Both the position numbers and the translations under genes were made by a program. A stretch of 64,000 nt of DNA, from NCBI RefSeq assembly GCF_013410105.1, contig NZ_JACCCJ010000001.1, positions 1,116,001 through 1,180,000 of the forward strand. Direction: 5' to 3'. The stretch is from Sphingopyxis sp. JAI108. Lineage in GTDB: Bacteria; Pseudomonadota; Alphaproteobacteria; Sphingomonadales; Sphingomonadaceae. Positions 9,752-18,911 of this stretch are shown in pieces; the stretch's first letter is position 1, and each line of letters begins with the position of its first letter. The notes beneath the pieces are model-generated. The model was not told the DNA's origin. It saw only the letters and a list, made by a program, of their open reading frames with translations, and did not search any database.

Positions 9752-10480
9752 TCAGGCGGCATCCTTGAGCGCGCGAATACGGCCAAGCTCGCCCGCGTTC
9801 GGCGCGCGGAAAAAGGGGTTGGTCGCGCGTTCGGCGCCTATGCTCGTCGGGACGGTGGGCTCGCCCACCGCCCGCGCGGCTTCGACCGCGGCAAGCCGCG
9901 CCGCCAGCGCCTCATTGTCCGGCTCGACCGTTACCGCGAAGCGCGCGTTCGACAGCGTATATTCGTGCGCGCAGTAGACTCGGGTGGCATCGTCGAGCGT
10001 GCCGAGCTTCTGCATGTTGGCGAACATCTGTTCGGCGGTGCCTTCGAACAATCGCCCGCAACCCATCGCAAACATCGTGTCGCCGACGAAGATCGCGGTC
10101 TCTTCGGCGAAGTGATAGGCGATATGTCCCGCGGTGTGCGCGGGCACGTCCCAGACGTCGGCGACATGCTCGCCCAGCCGCACCTGGTCGCCGCCCTTCA
10201 CCTGCACATCGAGCGTCGGGATACGCGCATATTCCGCCGCGGGGCCGGTAATCGTGCAGCCGGTCGCCTCCTTGATCGCGGCGTTGCCGCCAGTGTGATC
10301 GGGGTGCCAGTGGGTGTTCCAGATATCGGTGATCGTCCAGCCGCGCTCCGCCGCCGCAGAAAGGACGGGCTCGGCGACGGCAGGATCGACGACCATCGTG
10401 GCCTTGCTGGCGGGATCATGGACCAGCCAGACATAATTGTCGCTAAGGACGGGAATACGGACGATATCCAGCGCAGCCAC
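9752..10480 (-). CDS. gloB: Hydroxyacylglutathione hydrolase (glyoxalase II)
   Basis: 242 aa. Hydrolyses S-D-lactoylglutathione to D-lactate and glutathione. The metallo-beta-lactamase signature THWHPDHTGG is present, with later ligands in PAHTAGH and CAHEYT, and the C-terminal NPFFRA is typical of glyoxalase II. I chose the GTG at 10480 (VAALDIVRIPVLSDN), preceded by AGGAGA at good spacing. The frame stays open to 10546, but the extra residues do not look native. It lies next to gloA on the same strand, giving a complete methylglyoxal detoxification pair. Confidence 0.94.
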   Translation of the reverse strand: MAALDIVRIPVLSDNYVWLVHDPASKATMVVDPAVAEPVLSAAAERGWTITDIWNTHWHPDHTGGNAAIKEATGCTITGPAAEYARIPTLDVQVKGGDQVRLGEHVADVWDVPAHTAGHIAYHFAEETAIFVGDTMFAMGCGRLFEGTAEQMFANMQKLGTLDDATRVYCAHEYTLSNARFAVTVEPDNEALAARLAAVEAARAVGEPTVPTSIGAERATNPFFRAPNAGELGRIRALKDAA

Positions 10481-10597
10481 CTTGTCTCCTTTCCAGCTCT
10501 CGCATCCACAAGACGGAGCGGATGCCAGCGGACCTTGGTGTGCCACTCTGCCACAGCCCCCGCGGAAAGTCTCGCTTTCGCGCGGGGCGCTGCGCTT

Positions 10598-11035
10598 TTA
10601 CCAGCTGCCGGTGTTCGGCATCGAAGCCCAGGGTTCCTGCGGGGGCAGATGGCCTTCCTGCAACAGCTCGACCGAAATGCCGTCGGGCGAGCGCACGAAC
10701 GCCATATGACCGTCGCGCGGCGGGCGGTTGATCGTCACTCCCGCGTCCATCAGTCGCTGGCACGTCGCGTAAATATCGTCGACGCGGTAGGCGAGATGCC
10801 CGAAATTGCGTCCGCCCGTATATTCCTCGGCCGGCGAGCCGTCGGCGGGGGGCCAATTGTATGTCAGCTCGACTTCGGCGACATTGCCTTGGCCGGGGGC
10901 GGCGAGGAAGATCAGCGTATAGCGACCCTTCTCGTCGTCGAAACGGCGCGTTTCCTCCAGCCCGATCAGCTTGAAGAAGCGGGTGGTAGCGTCGGGATCC
11001 GACACGCGGATCATCGTATGAAGATATTTGGTCAT
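10598..11035 (-). CDS. gloA: Lactoylglutathione lyase (glyoxalase I)
   Basis: 145 aa, a single VOC domain pair. Isomerises the methylglyoxal-glutathione hemithioacetal to S-D-lactoylglutathione. Metal ligands are visible: His in YLHTMIRV, Glu in VAEVELTYNW, His in FGHLAYRVDD and Glu in GISVELLQ, the usual H-E-H-E set. GRNFGHLAY is a family signature. It is encoded 117 bp upstream of gloB, probably in the same operon. The thioesterase gene ends only 9 bp upstream. Confidence 0.94.
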   Translation of the reverse strand: MTKYLHTMIRVSDPDATTRFFKLIGLEETRRFDDEKGRYTLIFLAAPGQGNVAEVELTYNWPPADGSPAEEYTGGRNFGHLAYRVDDIYATCQRLMDAGVTINRPPRDGHMAFVRSPDGISVELLQEGHLPPQEPWASMPNTGSW

Positions 11036-11044
11036 GTCGCCATA

Positions 11045-11482
11045 TTAGGCGCGAAGGGGCCGCTCTTCAAACGCTTCGAACAGGAATAGGAATTCGTCCG
11101 GCACCGGCGCGGGCGCGCCCTGCGCTTCGGCGACATGGACGTTGATCAGCTGCCCGCTCGCACGCAGGTCGTCTTTCCCCGCGCCGTGCAGTTCGAACAG
11201 GAAGGTCATCGAGCTTTTGCCGACGCGCGAGGCGCGCACGCAGATGTCGATCTCTTCGTCGAGCAGGATCGGAACCTTGTAATCGACCTCGGCGCGCGCG
11301 ACGTGGAATTCGGGGCTGCTGTGGCCGGGCCAGCGATCATAAACGCCGGCAGCGCGCCAATATTCGGTGATCCCGATGTCGAAATATTCGAGGTAGCGGC
11401 TGTTGAACACGACGCGCTGCGCGTCGATCTCGGCATAGCGGACGCGCTTGGTGACGTGGAACCGGAAATCGCTGCGGGCCAT
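11045..11482 (-). CDS. Acyl-CoA thioesterase (4HBT hotdog family)
   Basis: 145 aa with the hotdog-fold signature RVRYAEIDAQRVVFNSRYLEYFD: the catalytic Asp of the YbgC/4-hydroxybenzoyl-CoA thioesterase group, followed by the central helix. It hydrolyses some acyl-CoA, substrate undetermined. It lies between an alpha/beta hydrolase (12 bp upstream) and gloA (9 bp downstream) on the same strand, so it is likely part of one minus-strand operon from about 12.5 to 9.75 kb. Confidence 0.88.
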   Translation of the reverse strand: MARSDFRFHVTKRVRYAEIDAQRVVFNSRYLEYFDIGITEYWRAAGVYDRWPGHSSPEFHVARAEVDYKVPILLDEEIDICVRASRVGKSSMTFLFELHGAGKDDLRASGQLINVHVAEAQGAPAPVPDEFLFLFEAFEERPLRA

Positions 11483-11494
11483 GGAAGTCCTCTT

Positions 11495-12253
11495 CTAGAT
11501 TTGCGTGGCGAGCCGCGCGACCGTGTCGATCAGCAGCGCGATGTCGCCATCGCGCGACAAACGGTGATCGCCGCCCTTGACCAGCGCCACCTGCACATCC
11601 GTGCTCGCGAGCGCCGCCGACAGGCGCAGGCTGATGTCGGGCGGCACGTCGCCGTCTTCCTGCCCGTGGAGCAGGCGGACGGGGCAGGTGAGGGGAATTT
11701 CGGTGTCGAGAAGGCGGTTGGCCTCGCCCGACTGCCAAAAACTGCGCGTCGTCACATAGGGTTGGTCGCTGTAGGGCGTTTCCTCGGCCAGCGCGCCTTC
11801 GGCCTGGATGATCGCTTTTTCGGCGTCGGTGAAGCCCCAGTCGGTGAAATCGGGCGCCGCCGCGATTCCGACGAGGCCCGCCACCCGGCCCGGCCCGTCG
11901 CGCTGCATCAGCGCCAGCGCGGTAAGCAGCATCAGCCAGCCCCCCATCGACGATCCGACGAGGACGATCGGCCCATCGGCCTTCGCGTCGATCAGGTCGA
12001 GCACGTCGCCGCGCCAGTCGAGCAAGGTCTGATCGGCGAACAGCCCATCCGACAGCCCGCATCCGGCATAATCGAGCAGCAGGCAGGCGTGGCCCTCGCT
12101 TGCCGCCCAGTCGAACAATGCGGTCGCCTTGCCGCCCGCCATATCGGACATATAGCCGGGCAGGAAAACGATCGTCGGCCCAGCGCCCGGCGTACGGCGA
12201 TAGGCGAGCCGCGGGCGGCCGGGGCGGTCGAGATAGTCGGGAGCGCCGTCCAC
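11495..12253 (-). CDS. Alpha/beta hydrolase
   Basis: 252 aa. The nucleophile elbow is VGSSMGG (Ser near residue 97). An oxyanion-type loop, FLPGYMSDMAGGKA, comes early. The probable acid and base are in LLHGQEDGDVP and KGGDHRLS. The arrangement resembles ABHD10/palmitoyl-thioesterase-like hydrolases. The substrate is unknown. It is in a tight minus-strand run, 5 bp after the DUF6356 gene and 12 bp before the thioesterase gene. Confidence 0.87.
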   Translation of the reverse strand: MDGAPDYLDRPGRPRLAYRRTPGAGPTIVFLPGYMSDMAGGKATALFDWAASEGHACLLLDYAGCGLSDGLFADQTLLDWRGDVLDLIDAKADGPIVLVGSSMGGWLMLLTALALMQRDGPGRVAGLVGIAAAPDFTDWGFTDAEKAIIQAEGALAEETPYSDQPYVTTRSFWQSGEANRLLDTEIPLTCPVRLLHGQEDGDVPPDISLRLSAALASTDVQVALVKGGDHRLSRDGDIALLIDTVARLATQI

Positions 12254-12258
12254 CGCGA

Positions 12259-12522
12259 TCAGATGACCCAGTCGATCGTGCTCATCTGCATCACCGCCTG
12301 CCCCTTGGCGCGCCGCTTTTCGACCATGATGTGATTAAGCCGCTGGATCGTGTCGCTGCCCGTGGTGATACACCAGCCCGGAACGACCGCATGTACGAGC
12401 GCGCACAGGCCGCCCCAGATCATCGTCACGCCGAATTTCGACGCGACACCGAAATGCTCGATGTAATTTTCATCGACGCTCTTCGGATGGTCGACGAACA
12501 GGCGCTTGAACGACTTGAGCAT
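12259..12522 (-). CDS. DUF6356 family protein
   Basis: 87 aa: MLKSFKRLFVDHPKSVDENYIEHFGVASKFG, then one hydrophobic segment (VTMIWGGLCALVHAVVPGWC), a probable transmembrane helix. It matches my memory of the small DUF6356 family common in sphingomonads. Function is unknown. It is probably the first gene of the operon that runs through the hydrolase, thioesterase and glyoxalase genes, since a gap with a Shine-Dalgarno-like AAGGAG separates it from the next gene upstream. Confidence 0.78.
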   Translation of the reverse strand: MLKSFKRLFVDHPKSVDENYIEHFGVASKFGVTMIWGGLCALVHAVVPGWCITTGSDTIQRLNHIMVEKRRAKGQAVMQMSTIDWVI

Positions 12523-12604
12523 GAGGGGACGGCTCCTTTCCGGCTGCCGCCGCCCTAGCGGGAGAGGGGCAGGGGGGCAAGCTGATCGAGTTCACGCCTG
12601 TGTC

Positions 12605-12982
12605 TCAAGTGACCAGCGCGCTCGGCCAGCCAATGCGGACCAGCGTCTCGTCTGGGTCCGACAGCGCGAATTCGTAAATGCCCCACGGCTTGTGCGTCGG
12701 CGCTTTCTCGGGCCCGAGAATCGCATCGCGCATGTGCTCGGCCAGTTCGTCGACGCGGTTGGTATAGAGATAGAGGCCGAACGGGTTATGGTCGCGCTCG
12801 GGCCACGTCGGTCGGGATTCATTGGTCAGGTGAAGCCGCCAGCCCTTGCCATCTTCGAGCAGGCGGTAACTGCCATAGTCGCTGACGACCGACAGGCCGA
12901 GCTTTTCGTAAAAGGCGGTGCTCGCATCAAGATCGCTGCAAGGCAGGATCGCGGCGATATGGTGGGCGGGTGTATCGGTCAT
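12605..12982 (-). CDS. VOC family protein (bleomycin-resistance-like)
   Basis: 125 aa, a single vicinal-oxygen-chelate fold: HHIAAILPCSDLDASTAFYEKLGL at the start, GLYLYTNRVDELAEHM in the middle, WGIYEFALSDPDETLVRIG at the end. This is the bleomycin-resistance/glyoxalase-like layout, with no evidence for a particular substrate. The ATG overlaps the stop of the MerC gene (ATGA), so the two are coupled. If the Zur-like site upstream of merC is real, this gene is under the same control. Confidence 0.87.
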   Translation of the reverse strand: MTDTPAHHIAAILPCSDLDASTAFYEKLGLSVVSDYGSYRLLEDGKGWRLHLTNESRPTWPERDHNPFGLYLYTNRVDELAEHMRDAILGPEKAPTHKPWGIYEFALSDPDETLVRIGWPSALVT

Positions 12983-13401
12983 CGCCGCAGTCTATGCCCG
13001 CCGCCGCTGTGACGCCAGCGCCAGTTGACAAGATGCGCGGCGGCGAGTGTCAGCGCGCCAGCGGAGGTCAGAAGGCGGTCGGCGGCCTCGGGATCGGCGG
13101 CCGCGATCCATCCCTCATGCGCCGACAGGCCGAGCGCGAGCAGACCCAGCCCCGTTGCGGCGAGGATCGCGGGCGACAAGCGCCGATGCCGCTGCCACCC
13201 GTCGCGCATCGCGATCCCCGCCGCGGGCAGCGCCAGCAGCAGAATCGCCGCATGGACGCCTTCGGGCAGCGCGATCCAGCGGCTGAGCGCGGGGGCGATG
13301 AGGATGGCGAGCGGCAATGCGAGGCAATGGATCAGGCAGGTCAACGACAGGAATATCCCCGTCAGGTCGGCAAGGCGCGGGCGCTCGGCGGGGAGGCACA
13401 T
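12979..13401 (-). CDS. MerC-domain membrane protein
   Basis: 140 aa with four predicted transmembrane helices and the MerC metal-binding motif TCLIHCLALP (CxxxC) in the first helix. MerC-domain proteins outside mer operons are small inner-membrane proteins suspected of metal transport. In alphaproteobacteria they often lie next to zinc-uptake regulation genes (family knowledge). No mercury genes are nearby. A 19-bp palindrome resembling an alphaproteobacterial Zur box lies 38 bp upstream of the ATG, so a role in zinc homeostasis is more likely than mercury resistance. Confidence 0.85.
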   Translation of the reverse strand: MCLPAERPRLADLTGIFLSLTCLIHCLALPLAILIAPALSRWIALPEGVHAAILLLALPAAGIAMRDGWQRHRRLSPAILAATGLGLLALGLSAHEGWIAAADPEAADRLLTSAGALTLAAAHLVNWRWRHSGGGHRLRR

Positions 13402-13438
13402 GAAGATTCTTTCGCGGGAGGGGCTCGTGATGCCAGAT

Positions 13439-13457
13439 AATGATACATTGTATCATT
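13439..13457. promoter_or_regulatory. Putative Zur-type operator
   Basis: AATGATACATTGTATCATT is a perfect 9+1+9 palindrome, 38 bp upstream of the MerC start. Its AATGATA...TATCATT arms and 19-bp length resemble Zur/Fur-family boxes of alphaproteobacteria. It could also affect thrS, which starts 90 bp to the right on the other strand. Confidence 0.6.
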
Positions 13458-13476
13458 TCAAGTCCTGTTGTGAATC

Positions 13477-13528
13477 CGCCCCTTGCCGCCCATATCGCAT
13501 GCTGGCAAAGGGGCGCGGCAATTTTGCC
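13477..13528 (+). promoter_or_regulatory. Structured thrS leader
   Basis: CGCCCCTTGCC (13477-13487) can pair with GGCAAAGGGGCG (13504-13515) with one bulge. A second hairpin, GGCAATTTTGCC (13517-13528), follows at once, and its TTGCC could instead pair with GGCAA of the first. Alternative hairpins in front of an aminoacyl-tRNA synthetase gene suggest leader control. No T-tract is present, so this is an inference. Confidence 0.35.
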
Positions 13529-13547
13529 CTGAAAGGCTGTATTTTCG

Positions 13548-15554
13548 ATGTCCGAGATGATCCGTGTCACCCTTCCCGATGGCTCTGCCCGTGAAGTCGT
13601 GCGCGGCACTACCGCGGCCGAAATCGCGGCCGACATCGGACCCGGCCTCGCCAAGGCCGCGCTCGCGGCAAAGATCGACGGCGAGCTTCGCGACATCATG
13701 CGCCCGCTGGAGGAAGACACCAACCTGGCGCTGGTGACGAGCCGCGACGAGGCCGATGCGCTCGAACTCGTGCGCCACGATTATGCCCATGTGCTGGCGG
13801 AGGCGGTGCAGAATCTGTTTCCCGGCACGCAGATCACCTTCGGCCCGTCGACGGGCGACGGCTTTTATTACGACTTCGCGCCGACCGCCGAACATGGCCC
13901 GTTCCGCGACGACGAGTTGCCGCTGATCGAGGAGGAGATGCGCAAGATCATCGCCGCCGACCTGCCGCTGACGCGCGAAGTGTGGGAGCGCGACAAGCTG
14001 ATCGCCAAATGGCAGGCCGATGGCGAGACCTTCAAGGCCGAATGGGCCGCCGAATTGCCTGAAGGCGAGGAACTCACCGTCTATCGCAGCGGTGAAGGCT
14101 GGATGGACATGTGCCGCGGCCCGCACCTCGCCTCGACGGGCAAGCTCGACCCCGCTGCGTTCAAGCTGACGCGCGTCTCGGGCGCCTATTGGCGCGGCGA
14201 TCAGAAGAATGCGCAGCTCAGCCGCATCTATGGCACCGGCTGGCTCAACAAGAAGCAGCTCGCCGAACATCTCGTCCGGCTCGAAGAAGCCGCGAAACGT
14301 GACCATCGCAAGATTGGCCGCGAGATGGACCTGTTTCACCTGCAGGAAGAGGCGCATGGCAGCGTCTTCTGGCACCCCAAGGGCTATCGCATCTACCGCG
14401 AGCTTGAAGCCTATATGCGCCGCGCGATCGACGGCTCGGGCTATCAGGAGGTCAAGACCCCGCAGGTGATGGACGCCAAACAGTGGGAACAGTCGGGCCA
14501 TTGGGGCAAATATCGCGAAAATATGTTCGTCATCCCCGACGAGGTGCCGAACATCGAAGACGAAGGCCCGCTGGTGTCGGACGACGCCGAGTGGATGGCG
14601 CTCAAGCCGATGAACTGCCCCGCGCACGTCCTGATCTTCCGCCAGGGCATGAAGTCGTACCGCGACCTGCCGCTGCGCATGGCCGAAATGGGCTGCTGCC
14701 ACCGCAACGAGCCGCACGGCGCGCTGCACGGCATCATGCGCGTGCGCCAGTTCACGCAGGACGACGGCCATATCTTCTGCCGCGAGGACCAGATCGTCGA
14801 GGAAGTGCGCAGCTTCTGCGAACTGCTCGACCGCGTCTACAAACAGCTCGGGTTCGAGAAATATGCGGTGAAGCTCGCGCTGCGCCCTGACATGCGCTTC
14901 GGCACCGAAGAGATGTGGGACAAGGCCGAGGCCGAGCTGCGCGAGGCCGTCGAACGCGCGGGCATGGCGAATGACGATTATGGCTGGGAAGAACTGCCGG
15001 GCGAGGGTGCCTTTTATGCTCCCAAGCTCGAATTCCACCTGACCGACGCGATCGGGCGGACGTGGCAGTGCGGGACGATCCAGTCCGACCGCGTAATGCC
15101 CGAACGGCTCGACGCAAGCTATATCGGCGAAGATGGCGAGCGCCACCGCCCGGTGATGCTCCACCGCGCGATCCTCGGCACCTACGAACGTTTCATCGGC
15201 ATCCTGATCGAGCATTTCGCCGGCCGCTTCCCGACCTGGCTCGCGCCGGTGCAGGCGGTCGTCGCGACGATCGTTTCGGACGCCGACGATTACGCCAAGG
15301 ACGCGGTGGCACAGCTCGCCGCGGCGGGTATTCGCGCCGAAATCGACGTTCGCAACGAAAAGATCAACTACAAGGTCCGCGAACACAGCCTCGCGAAGGT
15401 TCCGTACCTACTCGTGGTTGGCAATCGCGAGGCAGAGGAAGGTACGGTCGCGATCCGCACCCTCGGGCAGGACGGCCAGCGCATCATGCCGCTCGCCGAA
15501 GCGATCGCGATGCTGAAGGGTGAGGCGACCCCGCCGGATCTCCGCGCCGGGTGA
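13548..15554 (+). CDS. thrS: Threonyl-tRNA synthetase
   Basis: 668 aa, full length. Charges tRNA-Thr. Domain order: TGS ([14 protein letters not shown], residues 1-65), the editing/second additional domain with its HxxxH motif ([12 protein letters not shown]), the class II core with [10 protein letters not shown] (zinc Cys), [13 protein letters not shown] (motif 2 region, zinc His) and [14 protein letters not shown] (motif 3), then the anticodon-binding domain ([11 protein letters not shown]). ATG 13548 gives the expected N-terminus; its Shine-Dalgarno is weak (AAAGG, about 11 nt away). A TauE-type gene overlaps its stop codon. Confidence 0.97.
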   Translation: MSEMIRVTLPDGSAREVVRGTTAAEIAADIGPGLAKAALAAKIDGELRDIMRPLEEDTNLALVTSRDEADALELVRHDYAHVLAEAVQNLFPGTQITFGPSTGDGFYYDFAPTAEHGPFRDDELPLIEEEMRKIIAADLPLTREVWERDKLIAKWQADGETFKAEWAAELPEGEELTVYRSGEGWMDMCRGPHLASTGKLDPAAFKLTRVSGAYWRGDQKNAQLSRIYGTGWLNKKQLAEHLVRLEEAAKRDHRKIGREMDLFHLQEEAHGSVFWHPKGYRIYRELEAYMRRAIDGSGYQEVKTPQVMDAKQWEQSGHWGKYRENMFVIPDEVPNIEDEGPLVSDDAEWMALKPMNCPAHVLIFRQGMKSYRDLPLRMAEMGCCHRNEPHGALHGIMRVRQFTQDDGHIFCREDQIVEEVRSFCELLDRVYKQLGFEKYAVKLALRPDMRFGTEEMWDKAEAELREAVERAGMANDDYGWEELPGEGAFYAPKLEFHLTDAIGRTWQCGTIQSDRVMPERLDASYIGEDGERHRPVMLHRAILGTYERFIGILIEHFAGRFPTWLAPVQAVVATIVSDADDYAKDAVAQLAAAGIRAEIDVRNEKINYKVREHSLAKVPYLLVVGNREAEEGTVAIRTLGQDGQRIMPLAEAIAMLKGEATPPDLRAG

Positions 15555-16312
15555 CGAGCCTTTCTCAGCTGGTCAGCATCGCACCGCTGACGCTCGCCGG
15601 CGCGGCGGCGATGACGTTTGGCGCGGCCTATGTGCGCGGGCTGACGGGCTTCGGCATGGCGATCATCCTCGTGCCTTTGCTCGGGCTGATCATCGCGCCG
15701 GGCGAGGCGGTGGTGCTCGGCATCCTGCTGCAATTGCTGATCGGTCCGGTGGGTTTGAAAGTCATCATGGCCGATGCCGACCGTAGCACCGCGATCCCGA
15801 TCGCGCTGCTCGCGATGCTCGCAACGCCCGTCGGCATGTTCGCGCTCGACGCGACGACGCCCGATGTCGCGCGGCTGCTGATCACGCTGATCGCGGTCGG
15901 CGCCTTTGTTGCCGTCCTGCTGCCGAAACAGCCCGAGGGGCACCGGCCGGGGCGTATCGCGATCGCGGGGACGGGGATCGCCTCGGGCATCCTCACCGGC
16001 TTCGCCGCGATGCCGGGGCCGCCCGTCGTGCCATTCTACCTTCGCCGTCATCTTGAGCCGAAAGTCGCACGCGCCTCGATGATGCTGATCTTCTTCGCGA
16101 CCGCTATCGCGGGCACGCTCGCCGCGCTCTGGGTCGGCATCGCGACCTGGCGGCTCTTCATCTTGGCACTGGTCCTCTTCCTGCCGATGTGGCTCGGCAA
16201 CCGGATCGGCGGGCGCCATTTCGGCAGCGTGCCGCCGCATGTCTGGCAGGCGATGGTCGCGGTCGTGCTCGGCGTCGCTGCGGTTTCGGCGGTGGTGCGG
16301 ATTCTGAACTGA
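15551..16312 (+). CDS. TauE/SafE family sulfite/anion exporter
   Basis: 253 aa, almost entirely hydrophobic, with eight or so transmembrane segments in the two-repeat TauE/SafE arrangement. Hallmarks are [18 protein letters not shown] in the first repeat and [12 protein letters not shown] in the second. These inner-membrane proteins export sulfite, sulfoacetate or related anions; the substrate here is unknown. It starts with GTG, and that codon overlaps the thrS stop (GTGA), so translation is likely coupled. A dispersed palindrome follows its stop. Confidence 0.9.
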   Translation: MTSLSQLVSIAPLTLAGAAAMTFGAAYVRGLTGFGMAIILVPLLGLIIAPGEAVVLGILLQLLIGPVGLKVIMADADRSTAIPIALLAMLATPVGMFALDATTPDVARLLITLIAVGAFVAVLLPKQPEGHRPGRIAIAGTGIASGILTGFAAMPGPPVVPFYLRRHLEPKVARASMMLIFFATAIAGTLAALWVGIATWRLFILALVLFLPMWLGNRIGGRHFGSVPPHVWQAMVAVVLGVAAVSAVVRILN

Positions 16313-16322
16313 CCTGCCCCTC

Positions 16323-16404
16323 CCGTTCGCATCGAGCGAAGTCGAGATGCCTTTCGACCTTGCTCTGCCGCGAGGGGCGTCTCGACTGCGCTCGACACGA
16401 ACGG
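16323..16404. repeat. Dispersed palindrome, family B
   Basis: Imperfect inverted repeat with 28-bp arms at 16323-16350 and 16377-16404, with core TCGAGCGAAGTCGAGA answered by TCTCGACTGCGCTCGA. It lies between the convergent exporter and ABC permease genes. It is a REP-like element type I know from sphingomonad genomes, but only one copy is seen here. Confidence 0.7.
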
Positions 16405-16409
16405 ATGGA

Positions 16410-18911
16410 TTACAAGCTGCGCAGCGCCTGCGCGGGTTTCGCCGAGAGCAAAGGCCAGCTGCCCGCAATCCCGATCAGGAAAGACAGCCCCGCGCCGCCA
16501 AGCAAGGTCAGCCCGACGATCAGCGGGTCGGGGGCGAAGTCGAAGTCGAACAATTGCGTCACCACATACCAGGCGCCCGCAAGGCCAAGCCCCAGCGCCA
16601 GCACCGCCAATATCGCCGCGAGTACCGCATATTCCATGCCCTGCGCACCCAATATCTGGCCCCTCGTGGCGCCGAGCAGTTTCAGGATCACGCTGTCGTA
16701 AACGCGCCGCTCGCGGCTCGCCGCAATCGCACCGATCAGCACCGCGATCCCCGCGAGGATCGCGATGCTCGCCGCCGCGGCGATTGCCTGGCTCATCTGC
16801 GTCAGCAGGGTCGTGACCTGCGACACGACATCGCGCACCGCGATCAGCGACGCTGACGGGAAGGCACGCGGTATGCTGCGCGACAGGGCGGTTTCGGCCT
16901 CGGGGCCGACCGCCACCGTCGCGACCATATTATGCGGCGCCGCATCAAAGGTGCCGGGCGAAAAGACGAGCACATAGTTGAGCCCGAAATTGTCCCAGTT
17001 GACGGTGCGGAACGATGCGACCTTCGCCTGCACCTCGACCCCCAGCACATTGACCGACAGCGTGTCGCCCAGCTTCAGCCCGAGAGATGTGGCAACCTCC
17101 TGCTCGACACTGACCAAGGGCGGTCCCTTGTAATCGGCCGCCCACCATTGGCCGCCGACCAGCTCGCTGCCGTTGGGCAACACGGGGCTATAGGTTAGCC
17201 CCCGATCGCCGCGCAGCACCCACGCGCCCTCGGGCAATTCGGCGAGTTCGTCGACGCGCTGGCCGGCAAATTCGGTGACGCTGCCGCGCAGCGCCGGGAT
17301 CATGTTGACCTCGGCCTTGGCGTCGGCCCCCTTCACCATCGTCTGAAAGCGCGCGGTCTCGGCGCGCGGGACGTCGAGCACGAAGAAGCTCGGCGCACGC
17401 TGCGGCACCGTCGAGCGGATTTCGGCAGTGATGCTCGTCTGGATCGCCGCCAGCGTCACGAACAAGGTCAGCCCGAGCCCGAGCGCGACGACGAGCGCCC
17501 CGGTTGCGGCGCCGGGGCGGTGCAGGTTTGCAAGCGCGAGGCGGAACAGCGGGCGTTTCGGTCGCGGCAGGCGGCTCGCGGTGCGGCGCACCAGCCAGCC
17601 GAGCCCGACGAGGATGAGGAGAAGACCGACCGCCGCCCCGATGAAACTCAAGGCGAACAAAGGTTCGCGCGCAGTGCCGACCGCCAGCGCGATGATCGCG
17701 GCCAGCGCCGCCGCGACCGCGACGACCGTCCGCCGGTCGATCCGCGCCGCGCCGCTGACCGTCGCGCGGTAAAGCCCGGCGGCGGGAACGTGCCGCGTCG
17801 CCGCGAGCGGGGGCAGGGCAAAGGCGATGGCGATGAGCAGGCCATAGGCGGCGCTGACGGCGAGCGGCAGCGGATAGATGGCGATACCGGGTTTGACCGG
17901 TAGCACATCGCCAGCGATCCAGCCGATGGCCGCGGGCGCGAGCGCGCCGACGATCAGGCCAGCGACGATGGACACCGCCGCGACCGCGAGAATCTGCAAA
18001 CCATAGATACGCGCCACCGTGCCGCTGTCGGCGCCGAGCACTTTCAGCGTCGCGAGGCCGGGGCGCTTGCCCGCAAGATAGCTCGCGACGCCGTTGCCGA
18101 CGCCGATCCCGGCGATCACCAACGCGGCCAGCCCGACGAGCGACAGGAACTGCCCCATGCGCTCGATGAAGCGCCGCGTGCCCGGAGCGCCGTTGCTGCT
18201 GTCGGTGATGTCCCAGCCCGCGTCGGGGAATTCGGCGGTCAGCGCCTTGCCGACCGCTTCTGGGTTCGCGCTGTCGGGCAGGCGGAGGCGATATTTGCTC
18301 TCGTAGAGGCTACCGGGCTGGATCAACTGCGTCGCGGGCAGGTCGGAAAGGCCGATGATCGCGACGGGGCCGAGCGTGAAGCCTTCGCCCAGCCGGTCGG
18401 GCTCCTCGGCGATGACGCCGTCGATCAGGAAACTCGTCTCGCCGAACTTCACGCGTTCGCCGACCTTGAGGTCGAGCCGCGAGACGAGATCCTTGCCGAT
18501 CCAGATGTTGCCCGGCGGCGGCGGTCCTTTGCGCGCGCCGCTTTCCAGCCGCATTGTGCCATAGAGCGGGTAGGCGCCGTCGACCGCCTTCAATTCGGAC
18601 AGCAAAGCCTCGCCATCTGGATCGTTCGCCATCGCGCGCAGCCGCACGGTGGCCGACGGCGTGCCGACACGGCGGAATCCCGCCATCTCCTCTGCCGTCG
18701 CCTCGCGCTGCGGCAGGCTGAATTCGACATCGCCGCCGAGGATCGTCTGCCCGCGCACTTCCAGCTCGGACGTGATACCGCGCGTCAGGCTGCCGATCGC
18801 CGCGAGCGTCGCGACGCCGAGGAACAGGCAGACGGCGAGGAGGCGGAGCCCCCGGATGCGCGCCGCAAGGTCGCGCCGAGCGATCCGCCAGAGCGTGGCG
18901 AGGGGCAACAC
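16410..18911 (-). CDS. ABC transporter permease, FtsX/YbbP-like
   Basis: 833 aa. N-terminal transmembrane helix (LLAVCLFLGVATLAAIGSL), a MacB-type periplasmic region, a first FtsX core (about residues 255-390), further helices, a second periplasmic region, and a last FtsX core (about 710-825). This duplicated layout is typical of YbbP, the permease partner of the YbbA ATPase. The gene starts with GTG directly after the TAG of the ATPase gene, with no spacer, so they are one operon. The exported substrate is unknown; a link to lipids or lipoproteins is guessed from TesA next door. Confidence 0.9.
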   Translation of the reverse strand: MLPLATLWRIARRDLAARIRGLRLLAVCLFLGVATLAAIGSLTRGITSELEVRGQTILGGDVEFSLPQREATAEEMAGFRRVGTPSATVRLRAMANDPDGEALLSELKAVDGAYPLYGTMRLESGARKGPPPPGNIWIGKDLVSRLDLKVGERVKFGETSFLIDGVIAEEPDRLGEGFTLGPVAIIGLSDLPATQLIQPGSLYESKYRLRLPDSANPEAVGKALTAEFPDAGWDITDSSNGAPGTRRFIERMGQFLSLVGLAALVIAGIGVGNGVASYLAGKRPGLATLKVLGADSGTVARIYGLQILAVAAVSIVAGLIVGALAPAAIGWIAGDVLPVKPGIAIYPLPLAVSAAYGLLIAIAFALPPLAATRHVPAAGLYRATVSGAARIDRRTVVAVAAALAAIIALAVGTAREPLFALSFIGAAVGLLLILVGLGWLVRRTASRLPRPKRPLFRLALANLHRPGAATGALVVALGLGLTLFVTLAAIQTSITAEIRSTVPQRAPSFFVLDVPRAETARFQTMVKGADAKAEVNMIPALRGSVTEFAGQRVDELAELPEGAWVLRGDRGLTYSPVLPNGSELVGGQWWAADYKGPPLVSVEQEVATSLGLKLGDTLSVNVLGVEVQAKVASFRTVNWDNFGLNYVLVFSPGTFDAAPHNMVATVAVGPEAETALSRSIPRAFPSASLIAVRDVVSQVTTLLTQMSQAIAAAASIAILAGIAVLIGAIAASRERRVYDSVILKLLGATRGQILGAQGMEYAVLAAILAVLALGLGLAGAWYVVTQLFDFDFAPDPLIVGLTLLGGAGLSFLIGIAGSWPLLSAKPAQALRSL

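Noticed and set aside
12979..13401. MerC-domain gene as part of a mercury-resistance operon
   Set aside because: No merA, merT, merP or merR in the neighbourhood, and the upstream palindrome suggests zinc control instead.
13458..15386. 642-codon open frame on the minus strand
   Set aside because: Exactly antisense to thrS, which is unambiguous.
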